DNA of 64,000 nucleotides from Allocoprobacillus halotolerans (GTDB lineage: Bacteria > Bacillota_I > Bacilli_A > Erysipelotrichales > Coprobacillaceae). The stretch covers positions 2,027,608-2,091,607 of the forward strand of contig NZ_CP101620.1 of NCBI RefSeq assembly GCF_024399475.1, written 5' to 3'. The translations under genes and the position numbers were made by a program. Each line of letters begins with the position of its first letter. The first letter of the stretch is position 1. The notes under the pieces were generated by a model. That model had not been told where the DNA came from. It saw nothing but the letters and a program-made list of their open reading frames with translations, and made no database searches. Shown one piece after another: positions 42,658-52,449 of the stretch.

Positions 42658-42708
42658 AGGAAAGTTTTTGAGGAAAAAAGGATATAATAAATTTAATTAT
42701 CGTATTGC

Positions 42709-42736
42709 TTGACTGAATGAGTAAATTACGTAAAAT
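42709..42736 (+). promoter_or_regulatory. Probable promoter of the suf operon
   Basis: TTGACT and TAAAAT separated by 16 bases, about 25 bases ahead of the sufC start. No obvious operator is visible. Confidence 0.5.
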
Positions 42737-42759
42737 ATATCTTCGAAAGGGGCGATTTT

Positions 42760-43562
42760 ATGTCGACTTTAAAAATAGAAAATTTACACGTTGAAGTAGG
42801 AGAAAAAGAAATTTTAAAAGGATTGAATTTAGAAATTCATACAGGTGAAATTCATGCGATTATGGGTCCTAATGGTAATGGAAAGTCTACATTGCTTTCG
42901 ACTATTATGGGACACCCTAAATATAAGGTTACTCAAGGAAGTATTACATTTGATGGACAAGATGTACTAGCCATGAGCGTTGATGAACGTGCCAGAGCTG
43001 GTTTGTTTTTAGGAATGCAGTATCCTCAAGAAATTCCAGGGATTACAAATTCTGATTTTTTAAGAGCAGCTATCAATGCCAAAAGAGAAGAACCTATCTC
43101 ATTATTTAAGTTTATTAGAATGCTTGATCAAAATATTGAAGAGTTAGGAATGGATGAAAATTTAGCTCATCGTTATTTAAATGAAGGTTTCTCTGGTGGT
43201 GAAAAGAAACGTAATGAAATCTTACAGATGAAACTTTTACAACCACGTTTTGCTTTGTTGGACGAAATTGATTCTGGCTTGGATGTTGATGCTTTAAGAG
43301 TGGTAGCCAATGCAATTAACTCTATGCGTAGTGATGATTTTGGTTGTATTATGGTTTCACATTATGAAAGAATGTTTGAACTTGTTCAACCAACACATGT
43401 TCATGTTTTGGTGCAAGGACAGATTGTCATGAGTGGTGGATATGAATTGGTTGAAAAGATTGATCAAGAAGGTTATGAATGGGTCAAAGAATTAGGTTAT
43501 GAGATTGAACAAAATGAAAGACAACCGATTATTTTAGAGGCTTGTGGAAAAAAGGACAATAA
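42760..43562 (+). CDS. sufC: Fe-S assembly ATPase SufC (stop codon masked by a frame break near 43550)
   Basis: ABC-type ATPase of the SufBCD scaffold: HAIMGPNGNGKSTLLSTIMG (Walker A), NEGFSGGEKKRNEILQM (signature), FALLDEIDSGLDVDALRVV (Walker B) and MVSHYERM (H-loop). As read, the frame runs directly into SufD. One added A in the A6 run at 43548-43553 turns the end into LEACGKKGQ and a TAA at 43560-43562, one base ahead of the sufD ATG. That is the normal arrangement, so the fusion is judged an artefact. First gene of sufCDSUB. Confidence 0.92.
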
Positions 43563-43563
43563 G

Positions 43564-44487
43564 ATGATTTCTGAACAATTATTAGCGAAGATAAAACCCA
43601 TGATTGATCTTCAACAAACACAGTCTTATTATTTGATTCTTTCATCAAAAACATCAAGTATGCATTTACCTCAAGATGTCTTTTATGATGATGGTATTTT
43701 AACTTTTCAAAATAAACAGCCATTAACATTTTATATCATCTATGATGGTCAAGATGATTTACATATAGAAATGCATTTTCAAGCTTATTGTCAGGTTGAT
43801 TTAATTGAAGTAAAACTGCTTGATACAGATTGCAAACTTCATAAAGTGATGCATCTTAACGAAGGAGCAACTCTTCATGTTTTTAGTGAAAATCTTTCTC
43901 AATCTGCCAAAAGTCAGGAAGATGTTTATTTGCAGTCTTATGCAAATTTACAATATGGTTATTCAGAATTATCTGATGATGCTTTTGAAGGTATATATCA
44001 TTTTTATTTAGAAGGTGAACAAGCATCAGCTAAAGTCAGAACAGCGATTCTTTCTAAAAATCAGGAAAAGAAACATTATGAGATTTTAATTCAACACAAT
44101 CGACCTATGACTTATGGACAAATGGATAATTATGGTGTCGTCAAAGACCAAGGACGACTTGTGATTGATGGTATTGGGACAATTACAAAAGGTCAACACG
44201 GTTCGGCTGCTCATCAGACTAATAAAATTATGATGTTTGATGAATCTTGTCAGGCTTGTGCCAATCCATATTTATATATTGATGATTATGATGTACAGGC
44301 ATCACATGCAGCAGCAGTAGGAAAAATGGATGAGGAACATCTATATTACTTACAAAGCCGTGGTTTAAGTAAAAAACAAGCGATGCATTTAATTACTTAT
44401 GGTTATTTAATGCCAGTTGTTGAAGTGATTGATAATGAAATGATTAAAAAACATTTTGAACAGTCCTTATCAAAGGTAGGTGCTTAA
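43564..44487 (+). CDS. sufD: Fe-S cluster assembly protein SufD
   Basis: About 307 residues, shorter than many SufD proteins but with the right-handed helix core and typical C-terminus: TIQYTLEGEQ-like repeats, ILIQHNRPMTYGQMDNYGVV, GTITKGQHGSAAHQTNKIMM, and YLQSRGLSKKQAMHLITYGYLMPVV, which matches the SufB/SufD C-terminal helices. It partners SufB and SufC in assembling clusters. The ATG at 43564 sits after AAAAAAGGAC. Confidence 0.88.
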   Translation: MISEQLLAKIKPMIDLQQTQSYYLILSSKTSSMHLPQDVFYDDGILTFQNKQPLTFYIIYDGQDDLHIEMHFQAYCQVDLIEVKLLDTDCKLHKVMHLNEGATLHVFSENLSQSAKSQEDVYLQSYANLQYGYSELSDDAFEGIYHFYLEGEQASAKVRTAILSKNQEKKHYEILIQHNRPMTYGQMDNYGVVKDQGRLVIDGIGTITKGQHGSAAHQTNKIMMFDESCQACANPYLYIDDYDVQASHAAAVGKMDEEHLYYLQSRGLSKKQAMHLITYGYLMPVVEVIDNEMIKKHFEQSLSKVGA

Positions 44488-44488
44488 A

Positions 44489-45718
44489 ATGTTAGATGTG
44501 AATCAGATTCGTAAAGATTTTCCTATGTTAAATGGAAAAACTATGCAAGGACATCCACTCATCTATTTAGATAACGGTGCAACCACTTTAAAACCACAGG
44601 TTGTGATTGATAGCGTTTGTGATTATCTTTCTCATTATTCAGGCAATGCTCATCGAGGAGATTATGATTTATCTCATGAAGTCGATGTTCATTATGAAAA
44701 CAGTCGTGAGATTGTACGCCAGTTTATCAATGCCAGATGTAAAGAAGAAATTGTTTTTACTTCTGGTTCAACTGATTCATTAAATATGATTGCTTATGGA
44801 TATGGGTTAACACATTTAGAAGCCAATGACGAGATTTTAATCACAGTTGCTGAACATGCTTCTAATACTTTGCCTTGGTTTGATGTGGCGCGTATCACAG
44901 GAGCTGTTGTTAATTATATTGAATTAGATGAAACAGGACGTTTAACTTTAGAAAATGTGAAAAAAGCGGTAACGGATCAAACAAAAATTATCGCAGTAGC
45001 TGAAGTGACAAATGTTTTAGGATATCAGGCACCAATGACAGAAATTTGTCAGTTTGCTCATGAACGTGGCATCGTTGTCGTCGTCGATGGAGCACAAAGT
45101 GTACCGCACCAAGTTACAGATGTTCAAAAATCTGATATCGATTTTTTAGCTTTTTCAGGACACAAAATGTGTGGCCCAACAGGGATTGGTGTTATGTATG
45201 GAAAATATGAACTTTTAAAAGAAATGCAACCAACACGTTTAGGTGGTGGTTCTAATTCACGTTATAACAGTTGCGGTGTCGTTACTTTAAAAAATCCACC
45301 TTATCGTTTTGAGGCTGGAACACCTCATATTGAAGGAGCAATTGGTTTGGCAGCTGCTATGCAATATTTAATGCATATCGGTATGGAAAACATTCACCAA
45401 TATGAACAGGAATTAAGACAATATTGCATTGATCAAATGTTGAAACTTGATAATATAGAAATATATAATCCAGATTCAAAAGGTGCTATCGCATTTAATA
45501 TTAAAGGTGTTTTTTCACAAGATGGAGCAAGTTTATTTAATAGTTATGGCATTGCGATTAGAGCAGGACAACATTGTGCTAAAATTTTAGATGAATTTTT
45601 AAAAGTAACAAATACATTACGTGCTTCGTTTTATTTTTATAATACGAAAGAAGAAATTGATGCTTTTATTGAAGTATGCAAAAAAGGAGATGACTTTTTA
45701 GATGCGTTCTTTAAATGA
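44489..45718 (+). CDS. sufS: Cysteine desulfurase SufS
   Basis: PLP enzyme (409 residues) that takes sulfur from cysteine. PLIYLDNGATTLKPQVVID at the N-terminus, NAHRGDYDLS, TSGSTDSLNMIA, VVVDGAQSVPHQ, the PLP Lys in DFLAFSGHKMCGPTGIGVMYG, and the catalytic Cys in IRAGQHCAKI (group II desulfurase). The start at 44489 is used; an upstream in-frame codon lies inside sufD. Overlaps sufU by 17 bases. Confidence 0.95.
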   Translation: MLDVNQIRKDFPMLNGKTMQGHPLIYLDNGATTLKPQVVIDSVCDYLSHYSGNAHRGDYDLSHEVDVHYENSREIVRQFINARCKEEIVFTSGSTDSLNMIAYGYGLTHLEANDEILITVAEHASNTLPWFDVARITGAVVNYIELDETGRLTLENVKKAVTDQTKIIAVAEVTNVLGYQAPMTEICQFAHERGIVVVVDGAQSVPHQVTDVQKSDIDFLAFSGHKMCGPTGIGVMYGKYELLKEMQPTRLGGGSNSRYNSCGVVTLKNPPYRFEAGTPHIEGAIGLAAAMQYLMHIGMENIHQYEQELRQYCIDQMLKLDNIEIYNPDSKGAIAFNIKGVFSQDGASLFNSYGIAIRAGQHCAKILDEFLKVTNTLRASFYFYNTKEEIDAFIEVCKKGDDFLDAFFK

Positions 45719-46139
45719 TCCTCAACTATTGAGAGAAATTATTATGGATCATTATGAACATCCACGTAATCGTGGTTTGGTTGATGATGATTCTTACCAT
45801 AAAATCAATATGAACTCTGAAACATGTATTGATAATTTAGATATTCAAGTTAAATTTGATGGTGATAAAATTGCTGATGTCCGTTATGATGGTGAGGCAT
45901 GTGCCATTTGTACGTCATCAACATCTATTATGAGTGAGCTTGTGAAAGGAAAAACAAAACAAGAAGCTCAAGAAATCATTGATAACTATATGAATATGAT
46001 TTATGAAAAGGACTATGATCCTGATATTTTAGAAGAAGCGATTGCTTTTCAAAATACGCATAAACAAGCCAATCGTATTAAATGTGCAACACTTGGCTGG
46101 AGTGGACTTGTCGCATTGATGAAAGAAAGTGAGGAATAG
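45702..46139 (+). CDS. sufU: Sulfur-transfer protein SufU
   Basis: 145-residue zinc protein that accepts sulfur from SufS. It begins LNDPQLLREIIMDHYEHPRNRG; ligand residues are C and D in SETCIDN, C in YDGEACAICTSSTSIMS, and C in IKCATLGWSGL. This set matches Bacillus SufU (Cys, Asp, Cys, Cys). AAAGGAG upstream within the end of sufS. Confidence 0.93.
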   Translation: MRSLNDPQLLREIIMDHYEHPRNRGLVDDDSYHKINMNSETCIDNLDIQVKFDGDKIADVRYDGEACAICTSSTSIMSELVKGKTKQEAQEIIDNYMNMIYEKDYDPDILEEAIAFQNTHKQANRIKCATLGWSGLVALMKESEE

Positions 46140-46141
46140 CT

Positions 46142-47547
46142 ATGGCAACAGTAGATATTGATATTCCTACAATCAATAACGAATATGATTTTAAAGATGA
46201 AGATGTTTCTGTTTTTAAAACACCTAAAGGTTTAAATGAAGATATTGTCAGAGAAATTTCGGCAATAAAAAAGAACCAGAATGGATGTTGGAATATCGTT
46301 TAAAATCTTTAAAATGTTTTTTAGAAAAACCTATGCCAACATGGGGTGTAGATTTAAGTCAAATGAATTTTGATGAATATACATATTATAATCGTCCTAG
46401 TGATCATTTATCTGATAAATGGGATGAAGTTCCTGAAACGATTAAAAATACTTTTAATAAATTAGGAATTCCAGAGGCTGAACAAAAGTTTTTAGCTGGT
46501 GCCTCAGCCCAATATGAATCAGAAGTTGTTTATCATAATATGTTAGAAGAAGTCAAAGAAAAAGGGGTTATTTTCTTAGATATTGATAGTGGTTTAAGAG
46601 AATACCCAGAAATCTTTAGAAAATATTTTGATACTGTTATTCCTTATAACGATAACAAGTTTTCAGCATTAAATGGAGCTGTATGGTCTGGAGGATCTTT
46701 TATCTATGTTCCTCCTGGAGTGAAACTTGATAAGCCTTTACAGTCTTATTTTAGAATTAATAGTGAAAGAATGGCTCAGTTTGAAAGAACTTTGATTATT
46801 GTTGATAAGGGTTCTGATATTCATTATGTTGAAGGATGTACCGCACCATCTTATTCTAAAGATTCTTTACATGCTGGGGTTGTAGAAATCGTTGTTTTAG
46901 AAGGTGCAAAATGTCGTTATACAACCATTCAAAACTGGTCTAAAAATATTTATAACCTTGTTACACAACGTGCCAAAGTGTTTAAAAATGGATCAATGGA
47001 ATGGGTTGATGGAAATATTGGTTCAGCTGTCACAATGAAATATCCAACATGTGTTTTAGCTGGTGAAGGAGCGAAAGGGACATGTATTACAATTGCGGTT
47101 GCAGATAGTCATCAGATATTAGATTCTGGCGCAAAAATGATTCATTTAGCACCTCATACATCAAGTCAGATTATTTCTAAATCGATTTCTCGTCATGGTG
47201 GTAAAGTGAACTATCGTGGACTTGTTAGACACCAAAAAAATGCTATAAATGCAAAAAGTAAAGTAGAATGCGATACTTTGATTTTAGATGATCAATCAAC
47301 CAGTGATACGGTTCCAACGAATATGATGATGAATAATGAATCCATCATCGAACATGAGGCAACAGTATCCAAAGTTTCAGAAGATCAATTATTCTATTTG
47401 ATGAGTCGTGGTTTAACAAAACAACAGGCAACTGAAATGATTGTGATGGGCTTTATTGAGCCATTTTCAAGAGAATTACCAATGGAATATGCGGTCGAAC
47501 TCAACCAGTTGATTAAACTAGATATGGGAGAAAATAGTATTGGATAA
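46142..47547 (+). CDS. sufB: Fe-S cluster assembly protein SufB (frame break near 46270)
   Basis: Scaffold of the Suf machine, about 468 residues after repair. Translation from 46142 ([18 protein letters not shown]) breaks in an A6 run at 46267-46272. One added A restores [18 protein letters not shown], the canonical SufB start. Conserved blocks follow: [97 protein letters not shown] and the C-terminal [20 protein letters not shown]. Confidence 0.94.
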
Positions 47548-48076
47548 ACACTATTTACGCTCTTTAATGAAAGAAAAACGTCTTGCTTTAACACCACAGA
47601 CGTTTTCTTTATATAATCAAAAGATTCTGTCAAAAGTTTTATTGCATCCGCAAATTCAAAAAGCTCAGACGATTGGTTGTTATGTTTCTTTGCCTCAAGA
47701 AGTCGATACTTTCAAGATTATTCAAGCTTTACTGCCATCAAAACAAATTTGTGTACCTAAAGTTAGAGGAGAAGACATGGAATTTTATGTGATTCATTCT
47801 CTTGATGAACTCCAGCCTGGGTGTTTCCATGTTTTAGAACCAGTCACATCTCAGTTGATTCAACCCCATCAAATTGATTGTATGCTTGTTCCATTATTAG
47901 CCTATGATCATCAAAATTATCGTGTTGGTTATGGTAAAGGTTATTATGATCGTTATTTTCAACATCATTTTAATGGATATAAAATAGGATTAGCATTTTC
48001 TTTTCAATATGTTGACCGCATTGATTATGATCAATATGATCAGCCTTTAAATGAAGTTATTCATGAAATGTCATAG
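47540..48076 (+). CDS. 5-formyltetrahydrofolate cyclo-ligase
   Basis: 178 residues. N-terminal [17 protein letters not shown] (ATP-binding Lys/Arg), [49 protein letters not shown] (the family signature). It converts 5-formyl-THF to methenyl-THF. It starts with a TTG at 47540 overlapping the sufB stop by eight bases, with GGGAG upstream; no ATG is suitably placed. It is likely translated by coupling to sufB. Confidence 0.9.
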   Translation: MDKHYLRSLMKEKRLALTPQTFSLYNQKILSKVLLHPQIQKAQTIGCYVSLPQEVDTFKIIQALLPSKQICVPKVRGEDMEFYVIHSLDELQPGCFHVLEPVTSQLIQPHQIDCMLVPLLAYDHQNYRVGYGKGYYDRYFQHHFNGYKIGLAFSFQYVDRIDYDQYDQPLNEVIHEMS

Positions 48077-48092
48077 AAATATGACATTTTTT
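48066..48092 (+). terminator. Terminator of the suf operon
   Basis: AAATGTCATA-ga-AATATGACATTT hairpin followed by a T6 run overlapping the last codons of the cyclo-ligase gene. Confidence 0.75.
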
Positions 48093-48124
48093 AATTTGTG
48101 AAACATATAATATTTTGGTGAAAT

Positions 48125-48781
48125 ATGATGAAAAAATGGATAATCATTGCCATATGTATCAGTGTGCTTTTGATGGTTGCTTTTGGAATTATTTATGTTC
48201 AAATGATTCCTTTATTAAAAGAATATGGAAAACTAGAAATAGAACGTTTTAATCAATTGGTTATTACACATAGTTATTTTACTGATCAAAAACAATATGA
48301 TGATTTGGTCATTATTGAAAGAAATGAAAATAATGAGATTGAACTTATTGATTTTGATATGATTCAAGTCAATCAACTAGCCAGTGCCATTGTTTTAGAT
48401 ATTGAAAATACGTATGCCAAAATAGAAGAGGGGAGTTATCAAGCCAAAGATGAGAGTTCTTATCAAAGACGCTTAGAAGAAGTTAGCCAAACAGGTATTG
48501 TGGCTACACTTTCACTTAATACGCTTTTTCATCTTCCTTCATTTCTATTGCTGCCAAGTATTCCATTAGCTTATAAACATCTTTCCAGTGTAGGAAGTTC
48601 AGTTGTGAAAAAGGTTGAGAATTATGGGGTCAATCATGTCATGATTGAATTATCTATTGAAATTAAAATGAACATTGCGATGGTTTATCCATTTTTTGAA
48701 CAATATCATACTCAAGTCATCTCTATTCCTATTTTATTAGAAATTTTTCAGGGACAAGTACCGCTATTTTATTCCTCATAG
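48125..48781 (+). CDS. yunB: YunB-like sporulation protein
   Basis: 218 residues: one N-terminal membrane span (WIIIAICISVLLMVAFGIIYV) and an extracytoplasmic domain. Segments EIELIDFDMIQVNQLASAI, LPSIPLAYKHLSSVGSSVVKKVENYGVNHVMIELSIEIKMN and the terminal IPILLEIFQGQVPLFY fit the YunB family, which is needed for efficient spore formation in Bacillus. Two ATG codons are adjacent at the start, with no clear ribosome site. Confidence 0.75.
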   Translation: MMKKWIIIAICISVLLMVAFGIIYVQMIPLLKEYGKLEIERFNQLVITHSYFTDQKQYDDLVIIERNENNEIELIDFDMIQVNQLASAIVLDIENTYAKIEEGSYQAKDESSYQRRLEEVSQTGIVATLSLNTLFHLPSFLLLPSIPLAYKHLSSVGSSVVKKVENYGVNHVMIELSIEIKMNIAMVYPFFEQYHTQVISIPILLEIFQGQVPLFYSS

Positions 48782-48795
48782 AAAGAAGAGTGTGC

Positions 48796-49655
48796 ATGCA
48801 AGATTTTTTAAAAATGTATTATCATATAGATTGTTATTTAGAAACCACAGGTTATTTTTATGTCGGTCAACAGCTTTATTACTTATCACGTATTCAAGAT
48901 CCACAAGAATTTTTTAATCGTTATCATTATTATCGTTATTTAATGCATCAATGTGGTATACGTGGATATGAAATTGTTAAAAATATTTATCAAGAGTTAT
49001 TAACACAAGATTATGTTTTATTACTTTATCAAAAAGATAATTTCTCACGAGAACAATACATTCATCAAACCATGGTCATCTATCCTTTTCCCAAATTAAA
49101 AGTTCAACAAATTAAGGAACAATGGATTTGTAAAATTGATCAGGCAAGAGAAAAAGTTAAAGATTATGCTTATAGTTTTAAACATGATCAGGATATTTTA
49201 TCATTAATTTATTATTATTGTGGATTAGCTGAAAATAGTATTAACATCTTAAATTATTTATTGCAAGTTGATAATCAAGCATCACTACCAGTATCTCTAT
49301 CTTTATCACAACCAGTTTTTGAATATGTATATGAGCTTTTAAATCCCTGTTCCTATATTTTTTCAACCCGTATGAGACATCTTTCTTGTTTAATGAAAAG
49401 CCAGTTATTAACATATGATCAATTACAAAATTTATTAGAAACACATTATTTTGATGTTTATGAAATTATATATTTTTATGCTCGTATGTTGTATCCTTCT
49501 TATTTTTTTGAATGTTTATTTCAAGAAAGTCTTGATGAAAAAATAATAAACTTTTTTATCAGCAATTGAAACAGGAACGCGATATGTCTTGTCAAATTTA
49601 TCATATTTTATCTTTTTATGTGACACTACCTAAAATAAGTTGGATAAATCGCTGA
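48796..49655 (+). CDS. Unrecognised protein, possibly CotS/YutH-like (frame break near 49540)
   Basis: No firm family assignment. About 286 residues after adding one A in the A6 run at 49538-49543. That continues the frame as DEKNNKLFYQQLKQERDMSC to a stop at 49655. The protein is rich in Tyr, His and Gln. The central LLNPCSYIFSTRMRHLSCLM and the general helical C-terminal half recall the kinase-like spore coat proteins CotS/YutH, and the neighbour is yunB. The kinase-like resemblance is weak and is offered as inference. Start ATG at 48796 follows AAGAAGAG. Confidence 0.55.
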
Positions 49656-49697
49656 AATATGGTATAATATTGCACAGTGAATTGAGAGGGTTGTCGT

Positions 49698-51146
49698 ATG
49701 GATTTAATAAATAGTATGAAAAGAAATGAAAGTATTAGAGAATCATTGATTCGTTTAAAAGCATTAGCTCAATGTGACTCTTTACTTCAAAAAGATCAAC
49801 AATTTAAACAAAAATTAATTGAATTTTTATCACATGAAGATCCAAAAGTTCGTAAAAACAGTGCTATTTTATTAGGAAAATATGCAAATACTGTTGATAT
49901 ATTATTAGATGCCTATGATCAAGAACAAACAGAATATGTCAAAGAAGCCTATTTAACAGGAATATCTCAACACGATTGCCGTGCTTATATTCAAAGACTC
50001 AAAGATATTCAAAATCAATTGATCCAGGCACCAGAAATGACGAAACATATTCAGGCACAATTAAAAATACTCAATCCCCTGATTTTAAAAAATCAGGTAC
50101 ATAAACGTAAAATTATTAAATTAAAACATGAACCAGTGGATGTTGTTTTGACATCTTTACCTTATTATCAGTTTGTTTTATTTGAATCAGTTTTACATTT
50201 AAAATATAAACCTGTGACACAAGGCGTTTTGGTACGCAGTGATTCTTTATATGATTTATTAAATATTAGAACCTATCGTGATATGTTGATTCCTTTGGCT
50301 GGAGCAACGGGTTTAAGTATTGATTTAGAAAGTATTATAGAAGGATTTCAAAGATGTCATTTGGAAAATATTTTAGATAAACTTTATGATGATCAATCTG
50401 TTTTTTATTTTAGAGTTGCAGATGAAACGCGAGAAAAGCATCCGGTTCTAATCAAAAAAATCTCACAAAAGATATTTGAACTTTATCCTCATCGCTTATT
50501 AAATACAACAGATAGTTATGATATTGAAATTGTATTGAAAGAGATGAAAAAAGATAAGGTTAATGCTTATTTACGTTTAACACATTTAAAAAGTTCTCGT
50601 TTTGAATATCGTCGTGAAGTGATTTCTAATTCTATGCAGCCTTATATTGCAGCTACGCTTGTTCAACTTGCGAAACCTTATATGAAAGAACAAGGCAAAG
50701 TATTGGATCCTTTTGTGGGTTGTGGAACATTATTGATTGAAAAGAATTATATCGTTCCATCAAAGTTTTCAATGGGAATCGATGTCTTTGGAAAGGGTAT
50801 TGAAGCAGCTAGAAAGAATAGTAAAGCAGCAGGACAAAATATTTATTTTGTTCATAAAGATGCTTTGCGTTTTGTCAATAATGAAATGTTTGATGAAATC
50901 ATTACAGATATGCCTACATTACATCAAATGAATGATGCAAAACAACTTCAGGAACTTTATGATCGCTTTTTTGAACGTATTCACCGTTTAGTAAAACCTA
51001 AAGGGTATGTGTTCCTTTATACAAGTGAAATTTCATTAGTACGTAAAAATTTAAGATTACAAGAAGGATATTTAGCACTTGTTGAACATTATGAAATTCC
51101 CCGTGGAAAAAATATGTTTTATTTCTTTATTATGCAGTTGAAGTAA
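49698..51146 (+). CDS. HEAT-repeat protein fused to a THUMP/UPF0020-type RNA methyltransferase
   Basis: 482 residues. The first 130 form helical HEAT-like repeats (FLSHEDPKVRKNSAILLGKYANTVDILLDAY). A linker with THUMP-like features precedes a Rossmann methyltransferase: NSMQPYIAATLVQLAKP, then VLDPFVGCGTLLIEKNY (SAM motif I, Asp about 337), MGIDVFGKGIEAARKNSKAAG (motif II), and DEIITDMPTLHQ in place of the usual NPPY/DPPY motif IV (about 404). The overall order suits tRNA/rRNA guanine methylases (Trm11/Trm14/RlmL group). The altered motif IV makes the activity uncertain. The start follows GAGAGGGTTG. Confidence 0.78.
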   Translation: MDLINSMKRNESIRESLIRLKALAQCDSLLQKDQQFKQKLIEFLSHEDPKVRKNSAILLGKYANTVDILLDAYDQEQTEYVKEAYLTGISQHDCRAYIQRLKDIQNQLIQAPEMTKHIQAQLKILNPLILKNQVHKRKIIKLKHEPVDVVLTSLPYYQFVLFESVLHLKYKPVTQGVLVRSDSLYDLLNIRTYRDMLIPLAGATGLSIDLESIIEGFQRCHLENILDKLYDDQSVFYFRVADETREKHPVLIKKISQKIFELYPHRLLNTTDSYDIEIVLKEMKKDKVNAYLRLTHLKSSRFEYRREVISNSMQPYIAATLVQLAKPYMKEQGKVLDPFVGCGTLLIEKNYIVPSKFSMGIDVFGKGIEAARKNSKAAGQNIYFVHKDALRFVNNEMFDEIITDMPTLHQMNDAKQLQELYDRFFERIHRLVKPKGYVFLYTSEISLVRKNLRLQEGYLALVEHYEIPRGKNMFYFFIMQLK

Positions 51147-51170
51147 CCTACATCAAGTAGGTTATTTTCC
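51145..51170 (+). terminator. Terminator after the methyltransferase gene
   Basis: AACCTA-catcaag-TAGGTT hairpin followed by ATTTTCC. A modest terminator. Confidence 0.55.
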
Positions 51171-51194
51171 ATATTCAAGGAAAGGAAAAAAGAA

Positions 51195-52275
51195 ATGTTT
51201 ATATTATTCTTTTTAATTATGATACCACTTATTATTTATTTTACATTTTATTTTCAAAGAATTATTTTATATTTTTATCCATACCAAAAGCTATGGGTAC
51301 GCTTGATCAGTTTTGCTATAGCTATTTTATTTGTTTTACCCGCTTATAATCTTTTTGGATTTTGGGCCGTGGTTGTTTTACATTTGTTTGCTTTTGCCCT
51401 TATAGTAGATTTGATTTTATGGTTGTTTTCTCAAAAAATATCCCTTCATTAATCAAAACAGCACAACGTTTAGGGGTCATTCCAATCCTATGTTTATTGA
51501 TACTTTTGGGGTATGGTTATATGCATATGAAGGATGTCAATCCTATTTATTATACTGTCACAACACAAAAGCAGTTATCTCAGGATTATAAGGTGGCTTT
51601 TATAAGTGATTTGCATTTTCCAAATACAATGAATGAAAAGGAATTACAGAGCTATTGTCAAGATATATCTAGGGAGAATCTAGATATTGTTTTATTGGGT
51701 GGGGATATCGTAGATGAAAGAACATCATTAAAAGATATGCAACATACTTTTGAGATTCTTTCTACGATTGAAAATCAATATGGTATCTATTATGTTTATG
51801 GTAATCATGATCAGGCTTTATATGCCAGTCAACCAGCATTTACACCAGAACAATTGCAACAGACAATAGAAAAAAATCATATTCATGTTTTATGTGATGA
51901 AAAAACTTTTATTAATGATGATATTGTTTTAATAGGACGTGATGATCGTAGTCATCCACGTGATTCCTTACAAAATATTATGCAAGGAACATCTTCAACA
52001 GATTTCTTATTGGTAATGGATCATCAACCAGTGGATTTAGAAAAAATAATCAATTACAGGTAGATTTGCAAGTATCAGGACATACACATGGTGGTCAAAT
52101 GTTTCCAGTGGGTATTTTAAGTCAATGGCTTGGATTTGGTGAAATGAATTATGGCTATTGTCAACTTTCTCATATGCAAGTGGTAGTATCGTCAGGTATT
52201 GCTGGTTGGGGTTATCCTTTAAGAACGGGTTCTCAATCAGAGTATTTAATATTGACTATTCAAAATGAACATTGA
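51195..52275 (+). CDS. Membrane-anchored calcineurin-like metallophosphoesterase (two frame breaks)
   Basis: About 360 residues after repair. Three or four N-terminal membrane spans (FILFFLIMIPLIIYFTFYF etc.), then the phosphoesterase: VAFISDLHFPNT (D-x-H), VLLGGDIVDERT (GD), YYVYGNHDQALY (GNHD) and VSGHTHGGQMFP (GHTH). Breaks fall in two A6 runs, 51433-51438 and 52041-52046. One A added to each gives FSQKNIPSLIKTAQR and DLEKNNQLQVDLQVSGHTHG. The architecture is like YkuE/YaeI-type enzymes that act on lipid-linked or UDP-sugar phosphates. The true substrate is unknown. Confidence 0.85.
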
Positions 52276-52449
52276 TGAAAAAACATAAGTCATGATTGTC
52301 TCATTTTAAAACGCAACTTCAACAAATAATATATATCAAAAAATGATATGTTATAATAAAGGTAGGAAGATAACTAGGGACCATTCAATTTGCCTTATCA
52401 TAAAGATTATAGAATTGATAAGAAATAAAGGGAAAGTGAGGAATGTACA

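Noticed and set aside
42760-44487. Novel SufC-SufD fusion protein
   Set aside because: Adding one A at 43548-43553 gives normal separate genes with a one-base gap; see the finding on the deletion pattern.
52336-52449. A ykkC-type riboswitch suggested by AACTAGGGACC ahead of the 166-aa gene
   Set aside because: The other conserved ykkC blocks are missing and the hairpin present (CTTATCA with TGATAAG) is not a match; there is no related transporter gene.
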